DNA from: Micromonospora sp. WMMD1128
GTDB lineage: Bacteria > Actinomycetota > Actinomycetes > Mycobacteriales > Micromonosporaceae
Length of the DNA: 64,000 bases
Assembly (NCBI RefSeq): GCF_027497235.1
Contig: NZ_CP114902.1
Location: forward strand, 2,555,501 to 2,619,500
Direction: 5' to 3'
The notes beneath the pieces are model-generated. The model ran no database searches. It saw only the letters and a program-made list of their open reading frames with translations, and was not told where the DNA came from. The translations under genes and the position numbers were made by a program. This document shows positions 57,332 through 64,000 of this stretch, in pieces (the stretch's first letter is position 1; every line of letters starts with the position of its first letter).

Positions 57332-57610
57332 GTGCCCGACACGATCCGGACCAGGTCCAGTCAGGACGCCGCGCTGCCGTACGGCGTCACCGACCCACTG
57401 CTGTGGCGGGCCGCGTACGACGTGGCCGCGAACCACCGGCCCGACGCCCAGGGCCGGTGCTCCAGCCTGCTCTGCGCCGGCCGGCCGGCGCCCTGCGAGC
57501 CGCTGGACTCGGCCCGGCGGGCGATGCGACTGGCCGGGGACACCGGCCGCCGCGCCGGCCGCGACGAGTCGACCGGCCGTGCGGCCGGGGAACGGCGGCG
57601 GGCCGCCTGA
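57332..57610 (+). CDS. Small conserved hypothetical protein
   Basis: 92 residues. No signal or helix. A central block GVTDPLLWRAAYDVAANHRPDAQGRCSSLLCAG with two Cys, then CEPLDSARRAMRLA, is the most constrained-looking part; the tail is Arg/Gly-rich. GTG 57332 follows GAGAGGGGAC, better than an upstream frame start at 57266. I recall similar small proteins in Micromonosporaceae but no function. Confidence 0.7.
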   Translation: MPDTIRTRSSQDAALPYGVTDPLLWRAAYDVAANHRPDAQGRCSSLLCAGRPAPCEPLDSARRAMRLAGDTGRRAGRDESTGRAAGERRRAA

Positions 57611-57660
57611 ACGGCCGGCCCGTCGGGCGGTCTGAACCATGTGCCTCCCGGTCCCGTGTT

Positions 57661-57666
57661 TATGAT
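57661..57666 (+). promoter_or_regulatory. Possible -10 box of the pterin-like operon
   Basis: TATGAT lies 39 bp before the first GTG of the seven-gene operon. No convincing -35 is seen 16-18 bp upstream, so the assignment is tentative. Confidence 0.35.
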
Positions 57667-57704
57667 CGACAACCTGACCGGAATGCGGGACCTGAGGAGG
57701 GTTC

Positions 57705-58682
57705 GTGACCGTCGACGCCCGTGCCTTCTGGCTCCGCGCCCCCGGCGAGGGCGAGCTCCGGCCGGTCCGGCTCGCCCCGCCCGGCCCCGGCGAGGTGCTG
57801 GTCCGCACCCGGTTCTCCGCGGTCAGCCGGGGCACCGAGACACTCGTCTTCACCGGCCGGGTCCCCGCCGACCAGCACGCCACCATGCGCGCACCCTTCC
57901 AGGAGGGCGACTTCCCGGCGCCGGTGAAGTACGGCTACCTCAGCGTCGGCACGGTCGAGGCCGGCGCCGAACGGCTGCTCGGCCGTACCGTCTTCTGCCT
58001 GTACCCGCACCAGAGCGCGTACGTGGTCCCGGCCGACGCCGTGGTGGTCGTGCCGGACGGCGTGCCGGCGGAGCGCGCCGTGCTGGCCGGCACCGTGGAG
58101 ACGGCGGTGAACGCGCTCTGGGACGCCGCGCCGCTGGTCGGCGACCGGGTCACCGTGATCGGCGGCGGGATGGTCGGCCTCAGCGTGACCGCCCTGCTGG
58201 CCCGCTTCCCCGGCGTGCGGGTCGAGCTCGTCGACGCCGACCCGGCCCGGGCCGCGGTGGCCGCGGCGCTCGGCGTCGACTTCGCCTCGCCCGCCGACGC
58301 GACCGGCGACCGTGACCTGGTGGTGCACGCCAGCGCCAGCGCCGCCGGCCTGCAACGCGGGCTGGAACTGCTCCGCCCGGAGGGCACCGTGCTGGAGCTG
58401 AGCTGGTACGGCGACCGCCCGGTCACCCTCGCGCTCGGCGGCGCGTTCCACTCCCGGCGGCTCGGCATCCGCAGCAGCCAGGTCGGCACCGTGTCGCCCC
58501 GGCGCGCCGACCGAAGCTACGCCGACCGGCTCGCCCTCGCCCTGGACCTGCTGGCCGACCCGGCGTTCGACGCGCTGCTCACCGGCCGGTCCCGCTTCAC
58601 CGACCTGCCCGACGTGCTGGACCGGCTCGCCTCGGGCGAGCTGCCGGCGCTCTGCCATCTCATCACCTACGGCGAGGAGTGA
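57705..58682 (+). CDS. MDR-superfamily oxidoreductase (zinc-less, BchC-like)
   Basis: 325 residues. GroES-like N-terminus ([18 protein letters not shown]) lacks the GHE zinc motif of true alcohol dehydrogenases. The Rossmann fold is [32 protein letters not shown]. It resembles the BchC/2-desacetyl-hydroxyethyl-bacteriochlorophyllide dehydrogenase-like group. GAGGAGG precedes GTG 57705. It is the first gene of the operon and overlaps the PTPS-fold gene by 4 bp (GTGATC/TGA), so probably acts on the same small molecule. Confidence 0.82.
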   Translation: MTVDARAFWLRAPGEGELRPVRLAPPGPGEVLVRTRFSAVSRGTETLVFTGRVPADQHATMRAPFQEGDFPAPVKYGYLSVGTVEAGAERLLGRTVFCLYPHQSAYVVPADAVVVVPDGVPAERAVLAGTVETAVNALWDAAPLVGDRVTVIGGGMVGLSVTALLARFPGVRVELVDADPARAAVAAALGVDFASPADATGDRDLVVHASASAAGLQRGLELLRPEGTVLELSWYGDRPVTLALGGAFHSRRLGIRSSQVGTVSPRRADRSYADRLALALDLLADPAFDALLTGRSRFTDLPDVLDRLASGELPALCHLITYGEE

Positions 58683-59083
58683 TCGTGTTCAGCGTGACCG
58701 TCCGGGACCACATGATGGTGGCCCACAGTTTCCGCGGCGAGGTCTTCGGCCCGGCCCAGAAGCTGCACGGCGCCACCTTCGTCGTCGACGCCACGTTCCG
58801 CCGGCCGGAGTTGGACGCCGACGGGGTCGTGGTCGACATCGGGCTGGCCACCGAGCAGCTCAAGGCGGTGCTCGGCGAGCTGACCTACCGAAACCTGGAC
58901 GACGAGCCGGCCTTCGCCGGGGTGAACACCACCACCGAGGTGCTGGCCCGCACCGTCGCCGACCGGCTCGCCGACGCGACGCACGCCGGCCGGCTGGGGG
59001 AGGGGGCGCGGGGCCTGGCCGGGATCACCGTCACCCTGCACGAGTCGCACGTCGCGTGGGCGAGCTACGAGCGGTCGCTGTGA
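58679..59083 (+). CDS. PTPS/QueD-fold protein lacking catalytic residues
   Basis: 134 residues of the 6-pyruvoyl-tetrahydropterin synthase/6-carboxytetrahydropterin synthase fold: [55 protein letters not shown] and [16 protein letters not shown]. The zinc site of the family needs three His; here the HGH motif is HGA, and the catalytic Cys before it is missing. It keeps the substrate-binding Glu region near the C-terminus. It may bind a pterin-like ligand with altered chemistry. GTG 58679 overlaps the previous stop; GTG 58685 is possible. Confidence 0.82.
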   Translation: MIVFSVTVRDHMMVAHSFRGEVFGPAQKLHGATFVVDATFRRPELDADGVVVDIGLATEQLKAVLGELTYRNLDDEPAFAGVNTTTEVLARTVADRLADATHAGRLGEGARGLAGITVTLHESHVAWASYERSL

Positions 59084-59087
59084 CCGG

Positions 59088-60122
59088 ATGACCGCCGTCC
59101 ACGTGGTGCTGCCGGGCGACATCGACGACCCGGCGAACCCCAGCGGCGGCAACGCGTACGACCGGCACGTCTGCCGGGGGCTGGCCGCGCTCGGCTGGAC
59201 GGTGCGCGAGCACCAGGTGCCGGGCGGCTGGCCGCACCCGGGCGAGCCGGAACGGGCCGCGCTGGCCGGGCTGCTCGGCGCGTTGCCCGACGGCGCGACG
59301 GTCCTGCTCGACGGCCTGGTCGCCTCGACCGTGCCGGACGTGCTCGCCCCGCACGCCGCCCGGCTGCGCCTGGCGGTGCTCGTGCACCTGCCGATCGAGG
59401 ACGAGGCCGAGCGGCGGGCTCTCGCGGCGGCGACCGCGGTGGTCACCACGAGCGAGTGGACCCGCCGCCGGCTGCTGGCGCGCTATCCGCTCGCCCCCGA
59501 CCGGGTGAGTGTCGCCCCGCCCGGGGTCGACCCGGCGCCGCTCGCCTCCGGCACGCCCGGCGGCGGCCGGTTGCTCTGCGTCGCGGCGGTCACCCCGATC
59601 AAGGGGCACGACCTGCTGGCCGCCGCGCTCGCCGAGATCGCCGACCTGGACTGGACCTGCGACTGGATCGGCCCGCTCGACCGGGACCCGGCGTTCGTGC
59701 ACCGGCTGCGCCGGCGGCTCACCGCCACCGGACTGACCGGCCGGGTCCGGTTGGCCGGCCCGCGCGCCGGAGCGGACCTGGCCGACGCGTACGCCGCCGC
59801 CGATCTGCTGGTCCTGCCGTCCCGGCGGGAGACCTACGGCATGGTGGTGACCGAGGCCCTGGCCCGGGGCGTACCGGTGCTGGCAAGCGAGACCGGCGGC
59901 CTGCCGGCCACCCTCGGGCGCGCCCCCGGCGGCGACCGGCCCGGCCTGCTGGTGCCGCCGGACGACGCGGGCGCCGCCGCCGGCGCGCTGCGCCGTTGGC
60001 TCACCGACCCCGGCCTGCGGGACCGGCTGCGTCGCGCGGCCCGGCAGCGGCGGGACACCCTCACCGGCTGGCCGGTCACCGTGGACCGGCTGGCGACGGC
60101 GCTGAAGGAGGCGACCGCATGA
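59088..60122 (+). CDS. Family 4 glycosyltransferase
   Basis: 344 residues, GT-B fold. The N-terminus GDIDDPANPSGGNAYDRHVCRGLAALGW is a typical acceptor-side glycine loop. The donor domain contains LLCVAAVTPIKGHDLLAAAL and the EX7E-like LPSRRETYGMVVTEALARGVPVLASETGG. It starts 5 bp after the PTPS-fold gene and overlaps the methyltransferase (ATGA). It likely glycosylates the operon product or an associated carrier. Confidence 0.88.
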   Translation: MTAVHVVLPGDIDDPANPSGGNAYDRHVCRGLAALGWTVREHQVPGGWPHPGEPERAALAGLLGALPDGATVLLDGLVASTVPDVLAPHAARLRLAVLVHLPIEDEAERRALAAATAVVTTSEWTRRRLLARYPLAPDRVSVAPPGVDPAPLASGTPGGGRLLCVAAVTPIKGHDLLAAALAEIADLDWTCDWIGPLDRDPAFVHRLRRRLTATGLTGRVRLAGPRAGADLADAYAAADLLVLPSRRETYGMVVTEALARGVPVLASETGGLPATLGRAPGGDRPGLLVPPDDAGAAAGALRRWLTDPGLRDRLRRAARQRRDTLTGWPVTVDRLATALKEATA

Positions 60123-60925
60123 CCACCTCGCTCCCACCCGACTTCGCGGACTGGTTGCGGCTGCGTGAGCCGGCCGACGCCGACGCCCGTTCGGTCGAGC
60201 TGGTCGACGCGGTCCGCGACCGGCTGCCCGCCGACCGGCCGCTCGTCGTGCACGACCTGGGCAGCGGCACCGGTTCGATGGCCCGCTGGCTGGCTCCCCG
60301 GCTGCCCGGCCCGCAGCACTGGGTGCTGCACGAGCGCGACCGGGACCTGCTGGCGCTCGCCGGCGGCGGGCTCACCGCGGCCGACGGCGCCCCGGTCACG
60401 GTGACCACCCGGGGCTCGGACATCACCCGGCTGACCGCCGCCGACCTGGCCGACGCCCACCTGGTGACCGCGTCGGCGCTGCTGGACATGCTCACCGCCG
60501 ACGAGGTCGACCGGATGGTGACGGCCTGCGCCGGCCACCCGACCCTGTTCGCGCTCAGCGTGTCCGGCCGGGCCGAGTTCACCCCGGCCGACCCGCTCGA
60601 CGCCGACCTGGCCGACGCGTTCAACGCCCACCAGCGGCGCACCGTCGACGGGCGGGTCCTGCTCGGGCCGGACGCGGTGGACGCCACCGTGGCCGCGTTC
60701 GGCCGCCACGGCGTCGGGGTGGCGGTGCGGTCCACCCCGTGGCGGCTCGGCCCGGAGCGGGCCGCGCTGACCGCCGAGTGGCTGTCCGGCTGGGTCGACG
60801 CGGCCGTCGAGGAACGCCCGCATCTGGCCGGCCCCGCCGCGACGTATAGGAAGTGGCGGCTCGCCGAGGCCGCCGCCGGCCGGGTCGAGGTGGTGCTGCA
60901 CCATGCCGACCTGCTCGCCGGGTGA
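60119..60925 (+). CDS. Class I SAM-dependent methyltransferase
   Basis: 268 residues. Motif I is VVHDLGSGTGSMARWLAPRL, followed by HERDRDLLALA; ADLADAHLVTASALLDMLTADEVDRMV covers motif IV. A long C-terminal part (RRTVDGRVLLGPDAVDATVAAFGRHGV) is distinctive. ATGA overlap with the GT4 gene ties it to the operon. The acceptor is unknown. Confidence 0.87.
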   Translation: MTTSLPPDFADWLRLREPADADARSVELVDAVRDRLPADRPLVVHDLGSGTGSMARWLAPRLPGPQHWVLHERDRDLLALAGGGLTAADGAPVTVTTRGSDITRLTAADLADAHLVTASALLDMLTADEVDRMVTACAGHPTLFALSVSGRAEFTPADPLDADLADAFNAHQRRTVDGRVLLGPDAVDATVAAFGRHGVGVAVRSTPWRLGPERAALTAEWLSGWVDAAVEERPHLAGPAATYRKWRLAEAAAGRVEVVLHHADLLAG

Positions 60926-60976
60926 ACCGTACGGCCCGCCGACACGTGACATCCGGTGGGAACGAGGGAGGACCGT

Positions 60977-61981
60977 TTGTCACATGTCGCCATCGCCGCG
61001 CCCGTACCGGCCCGGCTCCGCCGGCTCCGGGCGCGACCGGCCTGGATGCGCACCGCCCGGGTACGCGGGGCCTGGGTCCGTCCGGCCGCCGGGCTGGCCG
61101 TGCTCGTCGCGCTCGTCGGGTACGTGGGCACCGGCCCGTTCCTGGCCGGGCTGCGGCTGATCGACGCCCCGGCGCTCGCCGCCGCGCTCGCCATCGGTGT
61201 GGTCACCACCGTGTGCTGCGCCTGGCGCTGGTCGCTGGTCGCCGGCGGGCTGGGCGTACGGCTGCCGATGCGGGCCGCCGTCGCGCACTGCTACCGGGCG
61301 ATCTTCCTCAACTCCACCCTGCCCGGCGGTGTGCTCGGCGACGTGCACCGGGCGGTGCGGCACGGCCGGGACGCCGGTGACGTGGCCCGGGGAGTGCGGG
61401 CCGTGGTGTGGGAGCGCACCGCGGGACAGGTGGTGCAGGTGGTCATCGCGGTGACCGTGCTTGCCGCGTTCCCGTCGCCGGTCCGCCCCTACCTGCCGGT
61501 GCTGGCGGTTGTCCTGGCGGTGGTCGCCGTGGCGCTGGTGCTGGCCGCCCGCGCGGTGCCCCGGTCGGGGGCGTCCCGGTCCGCCCGGGCGGCCCGTACC
61601 GCGCTCGCCGACGTCCGCTCCGGGCTGCTGGCCCGGCGTACCTGGGCCGGTGTGGTGATCGCCTCGACCGTGGTGTTCGCCGGTCACCTGGCGACCTTCC
61701 TGGTGGCGGCCCGCACCGCCGGCGTCGACGCGCCGCTGTCCCGCCTGCTGCCGCTGACCCTGCTCGCCCTGCTGGCCATGGCGGTGCCGCTGAACGTGGG
61801 CGGTTTCGGGCCGCGGGAGGGCGTGGCCGCCTGGGCGTTCGCCGCGGCCGGCCTGACCGCCGCGCAGGGCGTCGCCACCGGCACCGTCTACGGCGCGCTG
61901 GTCCTGGTGGCCAGCCTGCCCGGCGCCGTGGTGCTGCTGGCCCGTCGGCGGCCGACCCGGGAGCCCGGCAACTGTCGGTGA
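60977..61981 (+). CDS. LPG-synthase/flippase-like integral membrane protein
   Basis: 334 residues with about eight helices; the lysylphosphatidylglycerol-synthase TM fold is supported by CCAWRWSLVAGGLGVRLPMRAAVAHCYRAIFLNSTLPGGVLGDVHRAVRHGRDAGD, VVWERTAGQ and PLNVGGFGPREGVAAWAFAAAGL. No synthase domain is attached. TTG 60977 is preferred because GGGAGGA lies about 6 bp upstream; GTG 60956 would need no ribosome site. It may move the glycosylated product or a lipid carrier across the membrane. Confidence 0.83.
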   Translation: MSHVAIAAPVPARLRRLRARPAWMRTARVRGAWVRPAAGLAVLVALVGYVGTGPFLAGLRLIDAPALAAALAIGVVTTVCCAWRWSLVAGGLGVRLPMRAAVAHCYRAIFLNSTLPGGVLGDVHRAVRHGRDAGDVARGVRAVVWERTAGQVVQVVIAVTVLAAFPSPVRPYLPVLAVVLAVVAVALVLAARAVPRSGASRSARAARTALADVRSGLLARRTWAGVVIASTVVFAGHLATFLVAARTAGVDAPLSRLLPLTLLALLAMAVPLNVGGFGPREGVAAWAFAAAGLTAAQGVATGTVYGALVLVASLPGAVVLLARRRPTREPGNCR

Positions 61982-62049
61982 TCCCGCATACGGTGAGGGT
62001 GCGAGGTGTGCGTCGTCGGGCCCGCCCGGCGACCGAACGGAGGAGAACC

Positions 62050-62679
62050 ATGGACGAGCCCCTGCCCAGCGCGACGATCCGGACCCGGGTCACGGTCCCG
62101 CTACGGTTCCCCGACGGCTATGTGACCACCGCGCGGGTGCACACCTTCCACGGTCTGGTGGACGGCCGGGAGCATCTGGCGTTCGGGCTGGGTGAGCCCG
62201 GTGGGTCCGCCCCGCCGCTGGTCCGCCCGCACAGCGAGTGCCTCACCGGTGACGTGTTCGGCAGCCAGCGCTGCGACTGCGGCCCGCAGTTGCGCGAGGC
62301 GGTCGAGCGGATCGCCGAGGCCGGCGGCTACCTGCTCTACCTGCGCCAGGAGGGGCGGGGGATCGGCCTGTACGCCAAGCTCGACGCGTACGCCCTCCAG
62401 GACGACGGCCTCGACACGTACGAGGCGAACCTGGCCCTGGGCCGGGGCGCGGACGAGCGGGACTACACCGTGGCCGCGCAGATGCTCGCCGCGCTGGGTG
62501 TGGACCGGGTGGCCCTGCTCAGCAACAACCCGGACAAGGCCGACCAGATCGAGCGGCTGGGCATCACCGTGGCCGACCGGGTCGCCACCGGCGTGCACCT
62601 GTCCCCGGCCAACGCCGGCTATCTGGCCGCCAAGGTCACCCGCGCCGACCATGCCCTCGACCTGCCGTTCGTGCCGTGA
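62050..62679 (+). CDS. ribA: GTP cyclohydrolase II
   Basis: 209 residues. Zinc cysteines are in CLTGDVFGSQRCDC, and catalytic residues in YLRQEGRGIGLYAKLDAYALQDDGLDTYEAN. It opens GTP to 2,5-diamino-6-ribosylamino-4-pyrimidinone 5'-phosphate. There is no fused DHBP synthase, unlike many RibAB proteins, and no riboflavin synthase genes are nearby. GGAGGAGAACC precedes ATG 62050. It overlaps the reductase gene (GTGA), so the two steps are coupled. A specialised paralogue is likelier than the housekeeping enzyme. Confidence 0.93.
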   Translation: MDEPLPSATIRTRVTVPLRFPDGYVTTARVHTFHGLVDGREHLAFGLGEPGGSAPPLVRPHSECLTGDVFGSQRCDCGPQLREAVERIAEAGGYLLYLRQEGRGIGLYAKLDAYALQDDGLDTYEANLALGRGADERDYTVAAQMLAALGVDRVALLSNNPDKADQIERLGITVADRVATGVHLSPANAGYLAAKVTRADHALDLPFVP

Positions 62680-63365
62680 CCACCCGCCCGTACGTGCTGC
62701 TCAGCTGCGCAATGTCGATCGACGGTTACATCGACGACGCGACCACCGAGCGGTTGCTGCTGTCCAACGACGACGACCTGGACCGGGTCGACGCGACGCG
62801 GGCCGCGTGCGACGCGATCATGGTGGGCGCGGCCACGGTCCGCCGCGACGATCCCCGGCTGCTGGTGCGCAGCGAGCGGCGGCGGGCCGAGCGGGTGGCC
62901 CGGGGCCTGCCGCCGTCGCCGGTGAAGGTGACGGTCACCGGCAGCGGTGACCTCGACCCGGGGGCCCGGTTCTTCACCACCGGCGACGGGCTCAAGCTCG
63001 TCTACTGCCCGAGCGGGGTGGTGGAGAAGGCCCGGGAGCAGGTGGGTGCCGTGGCCACCGTGGTCGACGCCGGTGCGCCGGCCACCCCGGACGCGGTGGT
63101 CGCCGACCTGGCCGGGCGGGGGATCGGCAGGTTGATGGTCGAGGGCGGCGGCATGATGCACCGCCAGTTCCTCACCGCCGGCCTCGCCGACGAGCTGCAC
63201 CTGGTGGTCGCGCCGTTCTTCGTGGGGGACGGCCGGGCGCCCAGGTTCGTCGGGGAGGGCCACTTCCCGTGGCACCCGGGCCGCCGTGCCCGGGTGATCG
63301 AGGTACGCCAGATCGGCGACGTGGTGCTCACCCGCTACGCCTTGTCCGACCGCTGCCCGGCCTGA
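62676..63365 (+). CDS. RibD-C/dihydrofolate-reductase-fold reductase
   Basis: 229 residues. LLSCAMSIDGYIDD, DAIMVGAATVRRDDPRLLV and RLMVEGGGMMHRQFLTAGLADELHLVVAPFFVG are the RibD C-terminal (pyrimidine reductase) signatures. No deaminase domain precedes it. It should reduce the ribosylamino-pyrimidinone from GTP cyclohydrolase II using NADPH. GTG 62676 overlaps the preceding stop. It ends the operon. Confidence 0.9.
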   Translation: MTTRPYVLLSCAMSIDGYIDDATTERLLLSNDDDLDRVDATRAACDAIMVGAATVRRDDPRLLVRSERRRAERVARGLPPSPVKVTVTGSGDLDPGARFFTTGDGLKLVYCPSGVVEKAREQVGAVATVVDAGAPATPDAVVADLAGRGIGRLMVEGGGMMHRQFLTAGLADELHLVVAPFFVGDGRAPRFVGEGHFPWHPGRRARVIEVRQIGDVVLTRYALSDRCPA

Positions 63366-63413
63366 CCAAAGGCCGCCTCCGGTTCGCTCTTGTGCAAGCT
63401 CACGGTCGAAGTT

Positions 63414-63436
63414 AGTTTGTTGACCATCCATACGAA
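63414..63436 (+). promoter_or_regulatory. Operator-like inverted half-sites upstream of a sugar-binding protein
   Basis: GTTTGT at 63414 and an inverted GTTCGT-type half (ACGAAC, 63432-63437) flank TTGACC at 63420, a good -35 hexamer. This is the usual place and style of a sugar-responsive repressor site (ROK or LacI family) in actinomycetes. No clear -10 is seen. Confidence 0.4.
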
Positions 63437-63470
63437 CATTCCACCGTGCATCCCTCCCGAAGGGGGACCG

Positions 63471-64000
63471 ATGAGCGAGCACCACCCCGATCCGGGCTCC
63501 TCCCGTCGCCGCTTCCTCGGCCTGGTCGGCCTCGGCGTGGCCGCCACCACCACCGGCCCGCTGCTCGCCGGCTGCTCCGAGAAACCCGCCGGCTCCGGCG
63601 GCGCCCAGCAGCTCGACGCCGTCTCCGGCCTGCTGCCGACGCACAAGGACCTGACCGGCGCCATCAAACCCGACATCGTCGGCACCCGCCCGGTGGCCGA
63701 CGGCTACACCAGCTATCCGGCCACCCTCGTCGACGCGATCACCGACAAGCCCGGCACCAGCGGCAAGCAGGTCACCGCGATGACGCCCGCGTGGGGGCCG
63801 GCGCCGACCGGCATCGCGCAGAGCGCCTACCTCCAGGCCGTCAACGCCGAGCTGGGCACGCCCGTCAACTTCACCATCCAGGACGGCATCACCTACGCCG
63901 ACAAGCTCAACGCGATGCTCAGCGCCCGGGACGTGCCGGAGCTGCTCTGCGTGCCGAACTGGGAGGTGGAGAAGATCCCGCGCTTCGCCGAGGCGATCAA
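63471..64000 (+). CDS. Tat/lipoprotein sugar-binding protein, 3' end outside the window
   Basis: The first 176 residues are present. SRRRFLGLVGLGVAATTTGPLLAGC combines a twin-arginine motif with a lipobox, so export through Tat and lipidation at Cys are expected. The following sequence (GADKLNAM-like TYADKLNAMLSARDVPELLCVPNWEVEKIPRFAEAI) fits a family 1 extracellular solute-binding protein for sugars. ATG 63471 follows GAAGGGGGACC. Permease genes would be expected right of the window. Confidence 0.88.
   Translation, partial: MSEHHPDPGSSRRRFLGLVGLGVAATTTGPLLAGCSEKPAGSGGAQQLDAVSGLLPTHKDLTGAIKPDIVGTRPVADGYTSYPATLVDAITDKPGTSGKQVTAMTPAWGPAPTGIAQSAYLQAVNAELGTPVNFTIQDGITYADKLNAMLSARDVPELLCVPNWEVEKIPRFAEAI

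Overview
The window is very GC-rich, has strong Shine-Dalgarno sites, many ATGA/GTGA stop-start overlaps and frequent GTG starts. Together with an F420-type oxidoreductase, a whiE-like tailoring set and secreted CBM-bearing glycosidases this indicates a filamentous actinomycete. Micromonospora or a close Micromonosporaceae relative is most likely; this is inferred from gene content and style, not from a marker gene.

Layout. 1-10.5 kb: a natural-product cluster. The minus-strand operon carries a DegT/StsC-type aminotransferase, a myo-inositol-phosphate synthase homologue, a BtrH-like acyltransferase fused to an acyl carrier protein, an AMP-forming ligase and a PLP decarboxylase cut by the window edge. 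Facing it are a GT2 glycosyltransferase, a stand-alone condensation domain, an MFS exporter and a LuxR regulator. The divergent promoter holds TGTATC boxes at 11-bp spacing, arranged almost symmetrically. The genes suggest an aminocyclitol core decorated by a carrier-bound, decarboxylated amino acid, similar in logic to the butirosin side chain. 10.5-13.3 kb: two secreted proteins, one with an M64-like HExxH...DEY site. 13.4-17.3 kb: class Ia ribonucleotide reductase under a cobalamin riboswitch and a promoter overlapped by two NrdR-like boxes. 17.3-23.9 kb: a copper-handling set (PCuAC, Tat DyP peroxidase, CopC, CopD-CtaG fusion, PepSY protein) with in-frame tandem repeats. 24-33.4 kb: a small protein behind a Zur-like box, an 1821-residue single-chain biotin carboxylase/carboxyltransferase, a 35-codon ORF, a LLM oxidoreductase, a methyltransferase and an MFS efflux pump. 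33.4-35.7 kb: a glutamate-synthase-like flavoprotein and a DUF5872-like protein.

35.7-45.3 kb: plant-polysaccharide utilisation, with a GH10 xylanase, a GH5-CBM13 endoglycanase, a LacI regulator, a sugar ABC importer and a GH3 glycosidase. The same ATCGATACC box lies before the GH5 gene and before the ABC operon, so one regulator may control both. 45.4-49.6 kb: a probable exopolysaccharide locus (GT39-like membrane protein, processive GT2 synthase, GH26). 49.7-54.2 kb: aromatic-polyketide tailoring genes without a minimal PKS. 54.3-57.6 kb: a sigma factor with no normal end, a CBM2-pectinesterase and two small genes.

57.7-63.4 kb: a compact seven-gene operon (MDR oxidoreductase, PTPS-fold protein lacking key residues, GT4, methyltransferase, LPG-synthase-like membrane protein, GTP cyclohydrolase II, RibD-type reductase). 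It looks like an uncharacterised GTP-derived pathway ending in a glycosylated or methylated product. The window ends inside a sugar-binding lipoprotein gene. The 1-8.4 kb cluster and the 57.7-63.4 kb operon are the best candidates for undescribed systems. I saw no tRNA, rRNA, CRISPR array, transposase or integrase.
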